From Desulfobacterales bacterium (GTDB lineage Bacteria > Desulfobacterota > Desulfobacteria > Desulfobacterales > JAUCGF01), in the NCBI GenBank assembly GCA_029940345.1, contig JAOZRC010000241.1:1-7637 (forward strand): 7,637 nucleotides of DNA, in the 5' to 3' direction. Of this stretch, positions 1 to 6,725 are shown in pieces. Position numbers and translations under genes: made by a program. Position 1 is the first letter of the stretch. Every line of letters begins with the position of its first letter. The notes beneath the pieces were generated by a model. The model saw nothing but the letters and a program-made list of their open reading frames with translations. It ran no database searches and was not told the DNA's origin.

Positions 1-194
1 TGATTGATGGCAAACCGTGGTTTGCCGTGGAAGTCAAATTAAACAACACGAATGCATCCCCGAATTTGCACTATTTTAAGGCCAAGCTGAATATCCCGTT
101 TGTCTATCAGGTGGTCATGAAAAGCGGTGTAGATCGTTTTGTTAAGGGCGTGCGGATCGTATCGGCAGATCGTTTTCTGGCGGCGCTGATTTGA
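1..194 (+). CDS. DUF4143-type AAA ATPase, C-terminal end (5' partial)
   Basis: This is the end of a gene that begins outside the window. The open frame starts at base 3 and gives about 63 residues before TGA at 192-194. The peptide contains GKPWFAVEVKLNN, then NLHYFKAKLNIPFVYQVV, and ends FLAALI. This pattern (a strand with Glu-Val-Lys, then 'L..F...L.IP..YQVV') is typical of the DUF4143 domain at the C-terminus of a large family of AAA+ ATP-binding proteins; the E-V-K strand resembles a PD-(D/E)XK nuclease core. Such proteins are usually around 400 residues, so most of the protein, including the P-loop, is missing here. The cellular role of the family is poorly defined; some members are stand-alone accessory genes. 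The family call is from memory of the motif. A terminator 26 bp downstream isolates it from the next gene. Confidence 0.8.
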   Translation, partial: IDGKPWFAVEVKLNNTNASPNLHYFKAKLNIPFVYQVVMKSGVDRFVKGVRIVSADRFLAALI

Positions 195-220
195 TTTCCA
201 TTAACCCATTAAACATGTTG

Positions 221-258
221 AAAAAAGGGCAGGGTCATCAATTGATCCTACCTTTTTT
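221..258 (+). terminator. Intrinsic terminator of the DUF4143 gene
   Basis: A hairpin pairs 222-236 with 244-258, with one C-A mismatch (230/250), two G-U pairs and a 7-nt loop. It ends in six T (253-258) and is preceded by six A. It lies 26 bp after the stop codon. Because the arms begin with A6 and end with T6, it could also act on the opposite strand. Confidence 0.75.
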
Positions 259-405
259 GATGCTACCTCAAAAAAAGATGTCTGAATTTAAAATGCAAGT
301 ATCAGAATCATTTTTCTGAAAAATCTCTTGCAAGACAAGATTGCATAAAGTAAAAGAGCGCCAATCTGTAATCAAATATAAAAAAGTAATGATAAGGAAG
401 AACGT

Positions 406-1425
406 ATGCGATTTCGAAGTATCGGCTTTGTTTTTATCTGCCTGTTTATGTTTGGCATCACATTTTTTTCACCTTCTTACGTTTTGGCAGTCTATGAATG
501 CGGAGGATATACGGATAATTGCCCGTGCGAGGCATCCAATCCTTTTGGATGTCAGTTAGGGAATTGCACCTGGTGGGCATGGCATCGGATTTGCTGTATC
601 TGGGGTGCCGAACCGGCTTGGGAGATTGTTTCTAATTGGGGGTTACCGATTAAAACCTGCGATTGGGATGATAAAGCCCGCAACCGTACCTTTTTCAAAG
701 TCAACCATACGCCGGCGATCCAAACGGTGGCGGTCAGGGAAGCGCATGCGGATAATTACGATTACGGTCATGTGGCCTGGGTGGAAGCGGTGAACGGCAA
801 TCAGGTTACGGTTACCGAAATGGCATGGGGCGTCAGTTATCCAGGCGGCTATCGCACCCGGACTTATGATGCCGGCTATTTTGACGGAGGGTACATCCAT
901 TATTATCATGATCCGCCGCTTACCACCGCGGATGGGTTGGAACACGACGATGCCGCACCCCTAAATAACGGCGCAATTCCCGTTTATCATTTTTACAGCA
1001 CGATGTTAGAAAAGCAACTCCTTAGTATAGATAGCAACGAAAAAGATACGATTATTGCTAATTTCCCGGAACATGCCTGGAAATACCGCGGCATTGTATG
1101 GTATGTTTATCCGGTTCAGCAAGAAGATACAATACCTGTATATCGCTTTTACAGTCCGGTCTTACAAAGCCATCTGTTTACAACGGATGCAAATGAGAAG
1201 AATACAATCACGGCAACTTTCCCGGAAACGGTGTGGCGGTATGAAGGCGTCAGTTTTTTTGTTTATCTGAATTATGTCAATGGAACCGCACCGGTTTTTC
1301 GTTTGTATAGCGAAACGCTAAGGACGCATTTCTTTACAATGAACAGCGGCGCCAGAGATTCAATGCTTGCTTCGGGCAGATGGCGTGATGAAGGCATCGC
1401 TTATTATGCTTTCGACAATGGGTAA
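406..1425 (+). CDS. Secreted CHAP-domain hydrolase with three DUF5648 repeats
   Basis: This is a 339-residue exported protein. Residues 1-28 form a signal peptide (MRFR, a hydrophobic stretch, cleavage after Val-Leu-Ala). Residues ~45-168 look like a CHAP domain, the cysteine amidase/endopeptidase fold that cuts peptidoglycan cross-links or stem peptides. The likely nucleophile is Cys54 in GNCTWWAW, followed by His122 in YGHVAWVE and Glu138 in VTEMAW. Residues 191-236, 243-288 and 296-336 are three copies of a repeat with the pattern 'PVYRFYSPVLQSHLFTTD..EK..I.....W.YEG...YVY', matching DUF5648, which often sits at the C-terminus of secreted enzymes and may bind envelope material. Eight cysteines cluster at residues 32-85, suggesting disulfides in addition to Cys54. 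The start is supported by AAGGA at 394-398, 7 nt upstream. The gene leads a probable operon, with the methyltransferase 8 bp downstream. The fold call is strong; enzymatic activity is inferred. Confidence 0.85.
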   Translation: MRFRSIGFVFICLFMFGITFFSPSYVLAVYECGGYTDNCPCEASNPFGCQLGNCTWWAWHRICCIWGAEPAWEIVSNWGLPIKTCDWDDKARNRTFFKVNHTPAIQTVAVREAHADNYDYGHVAWVEAVNGNQVTVTEMAWGVSYPGGYRTRTYDAGYFDGGYIHYYHDPPLTTADGLEHDDAAPLNNGAIPVYHFYSTMLEKQLLSIDSNEKDTIIANFPEHAWKYRGIVWYVYPVQQEDTIPVYRFYSPVLQSHLFTTDANEKNTITATFPETVWRYEGVSFFVYLNYVNGTAPVFRLYSETLRTHFFTMNSGARDSMLASGRWRDEGIAYYAFDNG

Positions 1426-1433
1426 CGTTTTCA

Positions 1434-2084
1434 ATGAATGATCACACGCAAAAAGCGGCCATCCGTTTTAATAAATGGGCTGATTCCTACGGTGATGATC
1501 GTATCGCCCCCTGGTTCAGATATTACCAGCGATTTGTAATTTCACGGCTCAATATCACTTCAGGTGATACTTTTCTAGATGTCGGTTGTGGAACCGGCTG
1601 GGCTGTCATTAAAGCTGCGCAACAATTGAGGGCAGGCAAGGCTTGCGGTATGGATATATCACCGAAAATGATTGACAAGGCCCGGTTGCAGTCCGCAGAG
1701 GCGCCTAACATCGAATTCCGTGTGGCCAACGCCGAAGTCATTCCTTATCCGGATGAAACATTTGATTGCATTATGTGTACCTGTTCATTCCATCATTATC
1801 TACATCCGCTAATCGCTTTAGAGGAATTCCGACGCGTGATGAAATCCGGAGGGCGCCTTGCACTTTTAGATTCTGCCCGGGATGTTTCATTCCCTATCTG
1901 GATGCAGGATCGGTGGCGACGTTATCTGGAAAAAAGCCATGTGCGCTATTACACAACGACCGAGATGAAAAGCATGATTGAAGCGTCCGGTCTCCACCTG
2001 AACAAGGAGATTGAAACGATTAACAAATTCCTGTTCCAGGGAAAAGTGTTTACAGGGCTGATGTTATTTGAATGTGTCAAATAA
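1434..2084 (+). CDS. Class I SAM-dependent methyltransferase
   Basis: This is a 216-residue cytoplasmic protein without a signal peptide. It has the standard Rossmann-type methyltransferase motifs: motif I LDVGCGTGWA at 48-57 (SAM binding), an acidic residue ending strand 2 at Asp74 (GMDIS), motif 'ANAEVIPYPDETFDCI' at ~98-113, and motif III-like VMKSGGRLALLD at 135-146. The overall order resembles the UbiE/Methyltransf_11 group acting on small molecules or lipids, but the C-terminal substrate region does not identify a substrate. It starts 8 bp after the CHAP gene and no strong Shine-Dalgarno is visible before ATG 1434, so translation is probably coupled to the upstream gene. Its last 13 bases overlap the next gene. 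A cytoplasmic methyltransferase between two exported proteins is unexpected; it may modify a precursor of the envelope material they act on, which is inference. Confidence 0.85.
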   Translation: MNDHTQKAAIRFNKWADSYGDDRIAPWFRYYQRFVISRLNITSGDTFLDVGCGTGWAVIKAAQQLRAGKACGMDISPKMIDKARLQSAEAPNIEFRVANAEVIPYPDETFDCIMCTCSFHHYLHPLIALEEFRRVMKSGGRLALLDSARDVSFPIWMQDRWRRYLEKSHVRYYTTTEMKSMIEASGLHLNKEIETINKFLFQGKVFTGLMLFECVK

Positions 2085-3100
2085 AATATAGACAGTTAAG
2101 TTTTATTATAGTGTGCCTCCTGTTAGGATGGTGGATAAACAATGCTGAAGGACGTGTCTCGGATGCACTTCAGCAAATGACCGGTCGCCACACGCGAGTT
2201 GTTTGGGTTCAGGAACAGGGTAACGGCGCTGATCCGTTTGCCTTTGGCAGCAACCTTAAACTGGTTGGCCATGATACGAATGATGGACGTGGGGAGCGCT
2301 ATTTGGCGGAACGGACTGCCAATTATTTTAAACCGTTGCTGACGCCGGATGGAAAAAAGGTCGTTTATACTGATATTACGACCCGGCATGTTTTTGTCAC
2401 GAATTGGAACGGTATAAGTACGCAAGACTTGGGCACCGGGGTTGCGATTGAGGTCTGGCAGGATCCGCAAACAAAAAAAATATGGGTGTACGTGTTTGAC
2501 GGGCCTCAACCTGAAAATTTCTATTTCACCACGCAACCGCTGTACCGCTTTCCGTTAACACATCCCAAGCAACGTGAGTTGGTTTGGAATAAAACGCCGA
2601 TGAATTGGCATAATTTTCAACTTTCAGCGGATGGTCAACGTGCCGGCGGGTTATTTCCTTGGCCCCATGCCGGTGTGCTTAATACAAAAACTGACGTATG
2701 GAAACGATATGGTCGGGGATGCTGGACATCATTCAGTCCTGATAACAGCTATATGCTATGGCTCTTTGACGAACCTCATCGATATTTGATTCTGTTTAAC
2801 TGTTTAGAAACGACGGGGGATGGGCGCGCCCAATGGCAAGTCAATATTAACAGCGCCCCTGGTATTAACAGTTTTGAGGTCTATCATCCGCGGTGGAGCA
2901 ATCATGTCAAATATATTGCTATCACCGGGCCTTATGTGGAAGGCGAGGGCTCTAATAAAATTTTGGCGGGAGGTCGCAAGGTGGAAATCTACGTGGGTAA
3001 ATTTGATTCTCAATTTAGGAAGATTGAACAATGGGTAAGAGTTACACACAACAGTAAAGGCGATTTCTATCCGGATGTATGGATTGAGAGCGACGGATAG
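2072..3100 (+). CDS. Exported TolB-like beta-propeller protein
   Basis: This 342-residue protein starts inside the methyltransferase gene (13-bp overlap in another frame), which suggests termination-reinitiation; no good ribosome binding site is seen. Residues 1-25 look like a signal peptide (basic start, hydrophobic 9-22, possible cleavage near Asn-Ala-Glu). The rest shows repeated PD40/TolB-type blade motifs: PLLTPDGKKVVYTD at 88-101, FQLSADGQRAGGLF at 182-195, TSFSPDNSYMLWLFD at 219-233, HPRWSNHVKYIAITG at 272-286, and a terminal YPDVWIESDG. This is typical of a six- or seven-bladed propeller that binds proteins or glycans outside the cytoplasm. No catalytic residues are recognisable, and it lacks the separate N-terminal domain of true TolB. 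It probably works with the CHAP protein in the same operon. Only the fold and export can be supported, not a specific function. Confidence 0.7.
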   Translation: MCQIKYRQLSFIIVCLLLGWWINNAEGRVSDALQQMTGRHTRVVWVQEQGNGADPFAFGSNLKLVGHDTNDGRGERYLAERTANYFKPLLTPDGKKVVYTDITTRHVFVTNWNGISTQDLGTGVAIEVWQDPQTKKIWVYVFDGPQPENFYFTTQPLYRFPLTHPKQRELVWNKTPMNWHNFQLSADGQRAGGLFPWPHAGVLNTKTDVWKRYGRGCWTSFSPDNSYMLWLFDEPHRYLILFNCLETTGDGRAQWQVNINSAPGINSFEVYHPRWSNHVKYIAITGPYVEGEGSNKILAGGRKVEIYVGKFDSQFRKIEQWVRVTHNSKGDFYPDVWIESDG

Positions 3101-3141
3101 GCTAAAAAACTATCTTAAACCCGATTGAGGCTTTAAAAAAG

Positions 3142-3169
3142 TTGACATTGGTTTTTATATTTTTATAAT
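3142..3169 (+). promoter_or_regulatory. Consensus sigma-70 promoter
   Basis: A perfect -35 box TTGACA (3142-3147) and a perfect -10 box TATAAT (3164-3169) are separated by 16 bp of T-rich DNA. The expected transcription start is near 3176, giving a leader of about 190 nt before the gene at 3366. The surroundings are AT-rich, so one match could be chance, but two perfect hexamers at near-ideal spacing, correctly oriented in the gap before an operon, make a strong candidate. Confidence 0.75.
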
Positions 3170-3226
3170 ACTTATTTTATATAATCGACAGTCATAAATT
3201 CTTTAGCATTTAGAAAGTATATTCTG

Positions 3227-3299
3227 CTAACATGCTGATTTCATCGGAATTATGGATTTTACGTTTGTTTTATAAATATCAATAATTTCAGCATGTCAG
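3227..3299 (+). repeat. Long-range inverted repeat in the leader
   Basis: ACATGCTGA at 3230-3238 is perfectly complementary to TCAGCATGT at 3288-3296. After one mismatch (3229/3297) two further pairs extend the stem (3227-3228 with 3298-3299). The arms enclose 49 nt. This could be a leader RNA hairpin or a pair of operator half-sites. Within it, ATG at 3232 opens a 17-codon frame ending at 3285, without a convincing ribosome binding site. Confidence 0.5.
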
Positions 3300-3365
3300 G
3301 ATAACTTATGACTGGCGGGTTATATACTAACGTTCAGATAATGAATTGTAAGAAAAGAGGGGAAG

Positions 3366-4187
3366 ATGCAAAAAAAAAATCTATTTGTAATAAAAAGATC
3401 GCTGTTTTCGATCTGCCTGCTCATAAGCATACTAGGCATCGGAACAATGACAGTGGCGGAGCAAATTTCCGGGATAAATATCAAAGCCGAACTGGTGTGG
3501 TCAGAATCCGATGGTGACAATTTTCAAATCGTTTATAGTCGTTTTGAAAACAACCGTTGGTCAAAGGATGTGCGCATCACCAATACGGATTCCTCTGATA
3601 TACTTCCCTGTATTGGCAAGGGCGCTGACGGGGTCACCTGGGTGGTATGGTCGGTGGTCAATGGCATACAAAGCCAACTTTTTTACAGTCTGTCGGATGG
3701 CGGCGCATGGTCTCAACCGACTTTGATACCCACCGGTTTCGCATCCAATACGGCACCCTCTGTTGTGGTTTCTTCCGATAATGTTCCCCACATTGCGTGG
3801 TCGGGATTTGATGGCAACGTTGACAATATCTATTACATTAGCCGAAAGGGGAACAGTTGGACTGACCCTCAAAAGGTAAATTTAGATAATGCTGTTCCCG
3901 ATATTTTGCCGATTATTGGTATGAATGACGTCGGAAATCTATGGGTGTATTGGGCGGGGTATGATGGCGGCGGGAAGTATCGTAATTACTCAAGCGTGCG
4001 ATATGGCGTGAAGTGGGAAGAGGAAACCGAAGAAAACGTCTCTGATAATGTTTATCTGGCAATGATTAACAAATCGGTCAGTCAGATTCCGGCGTTGCCG
4101 GAATCAGTGTCTGATACGGCCAAAGCTTCGATTTATCTTGAAAACGGAGGACAGATTCAATCTTTGCCATTGCGCTACTTGAAGTAG
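3366..4187 (+). CDS. Secreted repeat protein, sialidase/BNR-like beta-propeller
   Basis: This is a 273-residue exported protein. Residues 1-31 form a clear signal peptide ([11 protein letters not shown], hydrophobic core, cleavage after Thr-Val-Ala). The mature part has four repeats of about 50 residues, each beginning with a Val/Ile-x-Trp-Ser/Ala motif (Trp45, Trp95, Trp145, Trp196), then an acidic Gly-containing loop, a Tyr-rich strand ([28 protein letters not shown]) and a second Trp (65, 115, 165, 217). This is the layout of propeller blades in BNR/sialidase-like proteins, but four repeats are fewer than a normal closed propeller and no sialidase active site is evident. Residues ~225-273 are a non-repeat tail. 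The start is chosen from the purine-rich AGAGGGGAAG directly before ATG 3366. It is followed 10 bp later by the SGNH hydrolase gene and is probably transcribed from the promoter at 3142. A surface binding protein is plausible; the ligand is unknown. Confidence 0.75.
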   Translation: MQKKNLFVIKRSLFSICLLISILGIGTMTVAEQISGINIKAELVWSESDGDNFQIVYSRFENNRWSKDVRITNTDSSDILPCIGKGADGVTWVVWSVVNGIQSQLFYSLSDGGAWSQPTLIPTGFASNTAPSVVVSSDNVPHIAWSGFDGNVDNIYYISRKGNSWTDPQKVNLDNAVPDILPIIGMNDVGNLWVYWAGYDGGGKYRNYSSVRYGVKWEEETEENVSDNVYLAMINKSVSQIPALPESVSDTAKASIYLENGGQIQSLPLRYLK

Positions 4188-4197
4188 GATTGAACAA

Positions 4198-5334
4198 ATG
4201 AACTCTGAAACCGGGACACTGAAAATGCTAAAAAATAAAAAATTAATCATTCGAATATTTTTAATCTTTCTGCTAATAATTACCATCGGAACAATTGACA
4301 AAGCTGTATTGGCTGAACCGGATATGACGCCGACTCCCGAACCTACCGCAACTCCCGAACCCACCGAAACGCCCGAACCAAGCAGGCCTACAGGCAACAT
4401 CATCATTGGTTTTGGCGATAGCATTACGGTCGGTTATCCGTATATCACTTATAATCCCAACGGAGCCAGGGTGGGTGGGTATGAACCTAAACTGGAAGCT
4501 TTATATAGCAGTATTCGCCGTTCTGTTCCGGTGTTAAACTATGGCGCACGCGGTGAAGCGACCTTTGACAGCGTCAATCGTATTGATCAGGTATTGGATG
4601 ACAATCCGGATGCGACGCACATTTTGATAATGGATGGCGCCAATGATATCAATATAGGGGTGTCGCGAAATACGACGATTCGTAATTTAGGCATTATGAT
4701 TGATAAGAGCCTGGCGCGCGGTCTCACAGTGGTTATCGCAACGCTGACCCCCCATCCTGAGACAGATGTAGGCAACTTTTTCAGCCCTGAGATTATTGCA
4801 CTGGCGCAGCAAAAAGGTGCGCTCCTTGCCGATATGTACGGCGCGACAGCCGCTCAATGGAACACATTGTCGGATGACGGCCTGCATCCCAATGACGCCG
4901 GCTACCAAGTAATGGCGGACACCTGGTTCAATGCCATTGGCGTTACAACGGCATCTTCCGACGGCGGTGGCGGAGGCGGTTGTTTTATCGCTACCGCTGC
5001 GTATGGGTCACTCCATGAACCGCATGTGAAATTACTGCGCCAATTCCGAGATAGTTGCCTATTAACTAACACGGTTGGCAAGCGACTCGTAGAACTCTAT
5101 TATAAACATTCTCCATTGATTGCTGATAAGATTGCCCATAACAATCGTCTTAAAACAGTTGTGCGCCAGAGTTTACTTCCTTTGGTGGGATGGAGCTGGC
5201 TATCGCTCCATATCGGCCTGTTCCCCACTTTGATTTTAACATTTATCAGTATGCTTTTAATGGGGACAGGCATCTATGCGTTGTTTATCAAAACCAAATC
5301 TTACTTTTTTATTACTGTCAATCCTAAATCGTAG
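4198..5334 (+). CDS. Exported SGNH hydrolase with CFI-box C-terminal membrane anchor
   Basis: This 378-residue protein has a signal peptide at 1-39 (cleavage after Val-Leu-Ala), a Thr-Pro-Glu linker at ~44-62, and an SGNH/GDSL hydrolase domain at ~67-248. The SGNH blocks are visible: block [11 protein letters not shown] with Ser75, block II NYGARGE with Gly119, block III DGAND with Asn149, and block V DGLHPND with Asp227 and His230. Such enzymes are esterases or deacetylases, often acting on acetylated glycans. Six glycines (256-261) lead into Cys262 of [10 protein letters not shown], the CFI-box C-terminal domain (262-~330), followed by a hydrophobic segment (~336-364) and a short basic tail. 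The enzyme is therefore probably held at the envelope. The start at 4198 is supported by AGGA at 4186-4189, 8 nt upstream; Met10 (4225) would also leave an intact signal peptide. It follows the propeller gene by 10 bp and a terminator closes the unit. The substrate is unknown. Confidence 0.88.
   Translation: MNSETGTLKMLKNKKLIIRIFLIFLLIITIGTIDKAVLAEPDMTPTPEPTATPEPTETPEPSRPTGNIIIGFGDSITVGYPYITYNPNGARVGGYEPKLEALYSSIRRSVPVLNYGARGEATFDSVNRIDQVLDDNPDATHILIMDGANDINIGVSRNTTIRNLGIMIDKSLARGLTVVIATLTPHPETDVGNFFSPEIIALAQQKGALLADMYGATAAQWNTLSDDGLHPNDAGYQVMADTWFNAIGVTTASSDGGGGGGCFIATAAYGSLHEPHVKLLRQFRDSCLLTNTVGKRLVELYYKHSPLIADKIAHNNRLKTVVRQSLLPLVGWSWLSLHIGLFPTLILTFISMLLMGTGIYALFIKTKSYFFITVNPKS
4333..4386 (+). 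repeat. 18-bp tandem repeat encoding the Thr-Pro-Glu linker
   Basis: There are three 18-bp units (4333-4350, 4351-4368, 4369-4386) of the form ACTCCCGAACCNACCGNA; the third has diverged. They encode [12 protein letters not shown] and TPEPSR, a flexible acidic spacer between the signal peptide and the hydrolase. Copy number may vary between strains. Confidence 0.8.
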
Positions 5335-5362
5335 AATTATCTTTTAAGCATGCTTTCATCCA

Positions 5363-5394
5363 AACCACCGCCTGGGGCAGTGGTTCTTTATTTT
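5363..5394 (+). terminator. Intrinsic terminator after the SGNH hydrolase gene
   Basis: The left arm 5363-5372 pairs with 5376-5385 (AACCACCGCC against GGCAGTGGTT), with a single C-A mismatch and a 3-nt loop, followed by CTTTATTTT. It lies 28 bp after the stop of the hydrolase gene and 15 bp before the preferred start of the glycosyltransferase. It falls inside the longer possible reading of the glycosyltransferase, which argues against that longer start. Confidence 0.65.
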
Positions 5395-5409
5395 AAGACA
5401 GCTACGCCA

Positions 5410-6633
5410 ATGAATAATCATTATAAAATCAAATCATTACACATTGCGCCGACACCGTTTTTCGCCAATCGCGGCTGTCATATCCGGATTAAAAATGAAA
5501 TCATGGCGCTGAAACCGAAACAGATCCGCATTATTGTTTGCACCTACCATCATGGTGGGCCTGTAAAGGGGATTGATATCCGGCGAATTTATCGAATACC
5601 CGGCTATTATCAAACCGATGCGGGGTATTCACCATTTAAATTTTTGGCTGACATACTTCTTTTTTTTCTGGTGTTAAAGGTCGCCTTCAAAGAGCGTCCC
5701 CATATTTTACATGGCCATTTGCATGAGGGCGCTTTATTGGGATGGAGCGTTAAAACCCTTTTACCCGGACTGAAATTACGTCTATTGATGGATATGCAGG
5801 GCAGTTTGTCCGGTGAACTACAGGCGTATGAAAAATTAAAAAAATGGCCGCTTATTCTGAGGCTCTTCAGGATGGTTGAAGCCGTTATTTGTAAAATGCC
5901 GGATTATTTTGTGTGTTCTTCGGAAAACAGTCGAACTATTTTACAAAATGAGTTCGGTGTCGCCACAGGAAGAATCAGCCTCGTCCAGGATATGATTCCG
6001 GCCGTTTTTTTTCATCAAAGCTCTGAAGCGCCCGTAGTTCAAAATAAAACTAAAAGAAAGTTGGGTGTTCCCAAAACTCCGAAAATTATCATTTACACCG
6101 GTTCTTTGCTTCCGGGAAAGGGCATCAATAATTTATTGGAAGCGATGCGACTTTTAGTTGCACAACGCAACGATCTGTTTTTTATACTGGCAGGCTATCC
6201 TGAAAACAGTGTCAAACCTTATATCAGGCAACACTGTTTAACCGATTATTGCCGTCTAACCGGAGAAGTGTCTTACGATGATCTGCCCGCATGGTTGTCT
6301 GTTGCGGATATTGCCGTGGACCCTAAAACCGATGCATCCGGTGAAGCCAGTGGTAAAATAATTCACTATATGGCGGCCGGTCTGCCCGTTGTTTGTTTTG
6401 ATTTTACTAATAATCGTTCCCTTTTGGAAGAAGCGGGTTATTATGCCAAATCCGGTTCGGTTGAAGATTTAGCCTCAAAAATGTCAGATGCTTTGGAAAA
6501 CGCCCCTTTGGCTGCTCAAAAGGGCGCACTGGGAAAACGTATTGCCGCTGGCAAATTTTCAATACAGCAGGCTGGTGACGAGCTTGAATTCATTTATCGT
6601 AAAATTTTGAGGAATCCTTCATTACCCAGCTAA
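5410..6633 (+). CDS. Glycosyltransferase family 4 (GT-B fold)
   Basis: This is a 407-residue cytoplasmic or membrane-associated glycosyltransferase. The N-terminal Rossmann half begins KSLHIAPTPFFANRGCHIRI (residues 8-27), with HILHGHLHEGALLGW at 98-112. The C-terminal half has the sugar-nucleotide-binding signatures YTGSLLPGKGINNLLEA at 229-245, FILAGYPE at 258-265, GEVSYDDLPAWLSVADI at 285-301 and SGEASGKIIHYMAAGLPVV at 310-328, where the Glu-rich acceptor/donor loop lies. These are typical of retaining GT4 enzymes building exopolysaccharide, O-antigen or glycolipids; donor and acceptor cannot be read. An in-frame ATG at 5350 would add 20 residues, but that segment spans a terminator hairpin, looks unlike the family N-terminus and has no ribosome binding site, so 5410 is preferred. 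No clear promoter or ribosome binding site was found for either start. Transcription may come from read-through past the terminator. Confidence 0.85.
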   Translation: MNNHYKIKSLHIAPTPFFANRGCHIRIKNEIMALKPKQIRIIVCTYHHGGPVKGIDIRRIYRIPGYYQTDAGYSPFKFLADILLFFLVLKVAFKERPHILHGHLHEGALLGWSVKTLLPGLKLRLLMDMQGSLSGELQAYEKLKKWPLILRLFRMVEAVICKMPDYFVCSSENSRTILQNEFGVATGRISLVQDMIPAVFFHQSSEAPVVQNKTKRKLGVPKTPKIIIYTGSLLPGKGINNLLEAMRLLVAQRNDLFFILAGYPENSVKPYIRQHCLTDYCRLTGEVSYDDLPAWLSVADIAVDPKTDASGEASGKIIHYMAAGLPVVCFDFTNNRSLLEEAGYYAKSGSVEDLASKMSDALENAPLAAQKGALGKRIAAGKFSIQQAGDELEFIYRKILRNPSLPS

Positions 6634-6667
6634 CAATACAGGTGAAAACTGCTTTCAAGGCAAAATG

Positions 6668-6725
6668 GGCTACCAACATAAGGCGGGACACTATGGTGCT
6701 TTTGCCCCGCCTTATGTTGGTAGCC
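6668..6725. repeat. 58-bp perfect palindromic element with flanking direct repeats
   Basis: The arms 6668-6687 (GGCTACC...AAGGCGGG) and 6706-6725 (CCCGCCTT...GGTAGCC) are perfect 20-bp inverted repeats around an 18-nt loop. GCAAAATGG occurs at 6660-6668 and again at 6726-6734, so the element is bracketed by 8-9 bp direct repeats resembling a target-site duplication. No T-tract follows on either strand, so it is not a standard intrinsic terminator, although a transcript would form a very stable hairpin. A REP/MITE-like element is the best guess. Confidence 0.75.

Noticed and set aside
328..356. Possible promoter TTGCAA / TAAAAG before the CHAP gene
   Set aside because: Each box matches only 4 of 6 consensus bases in AT-rich DNA; a promoter must exist in 259-405 but this one is not convincing. 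A perfect 6-bp inverted repeat at 302-319 was also seen, too short to call.
341..559. Open frame of 72 codons overlapping the CHAP gene
   Set aside because: It has no domain and runs out of frame through the signal peptide and CHAP coding region, which are clearly real.
2123..2536. Minus-strand open frame of 137 codons, and other minus-strand frames
   Set aside because: They lie antisense to strong genes, show no recognisable domain and have no ribosome binding signal worth noting.
3098..3115. Stop codon of the TolB-like gene as a premature stop
   Set aside because: Reading through TAG gives only four more codons before another stop, so there is no hidden downstream domain in frame.
3115..3136. 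Terminator after the TolB-like gene
   Set aside because: The 8-bp stem has an internal mismatch and mostly A-T pairs, and is followed by A rather than T on the + strand.
3308..3517. Open frame of 69 codons with an AGGA site upstream
   Set aside because: It mostly overlaps the well-supported secreted protein at 3366 in another frame and its translation resembles no family; kept only as part of the A10 slippage observation.
5350..5409. N-terminal extension of the GT4 enzyme from ATG 5350
   Set aside because: It has no ribosome binding site, contains a terminator hairpin, and the family N-terminus fits a start at 5410.
6668..6725. Integron attC site
   Set aside because: The ends do not fit RYYYAAC / GTTRRRY, the stem is perfect without the unpaired bases attC needs, and there is no second site or integrase in view.
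6668..6725. Intrinsic terminator of the GT4 gene
   Set aside because: The stem is strong, but the following bases are GCAAAATGG with no T-tract on either strand.
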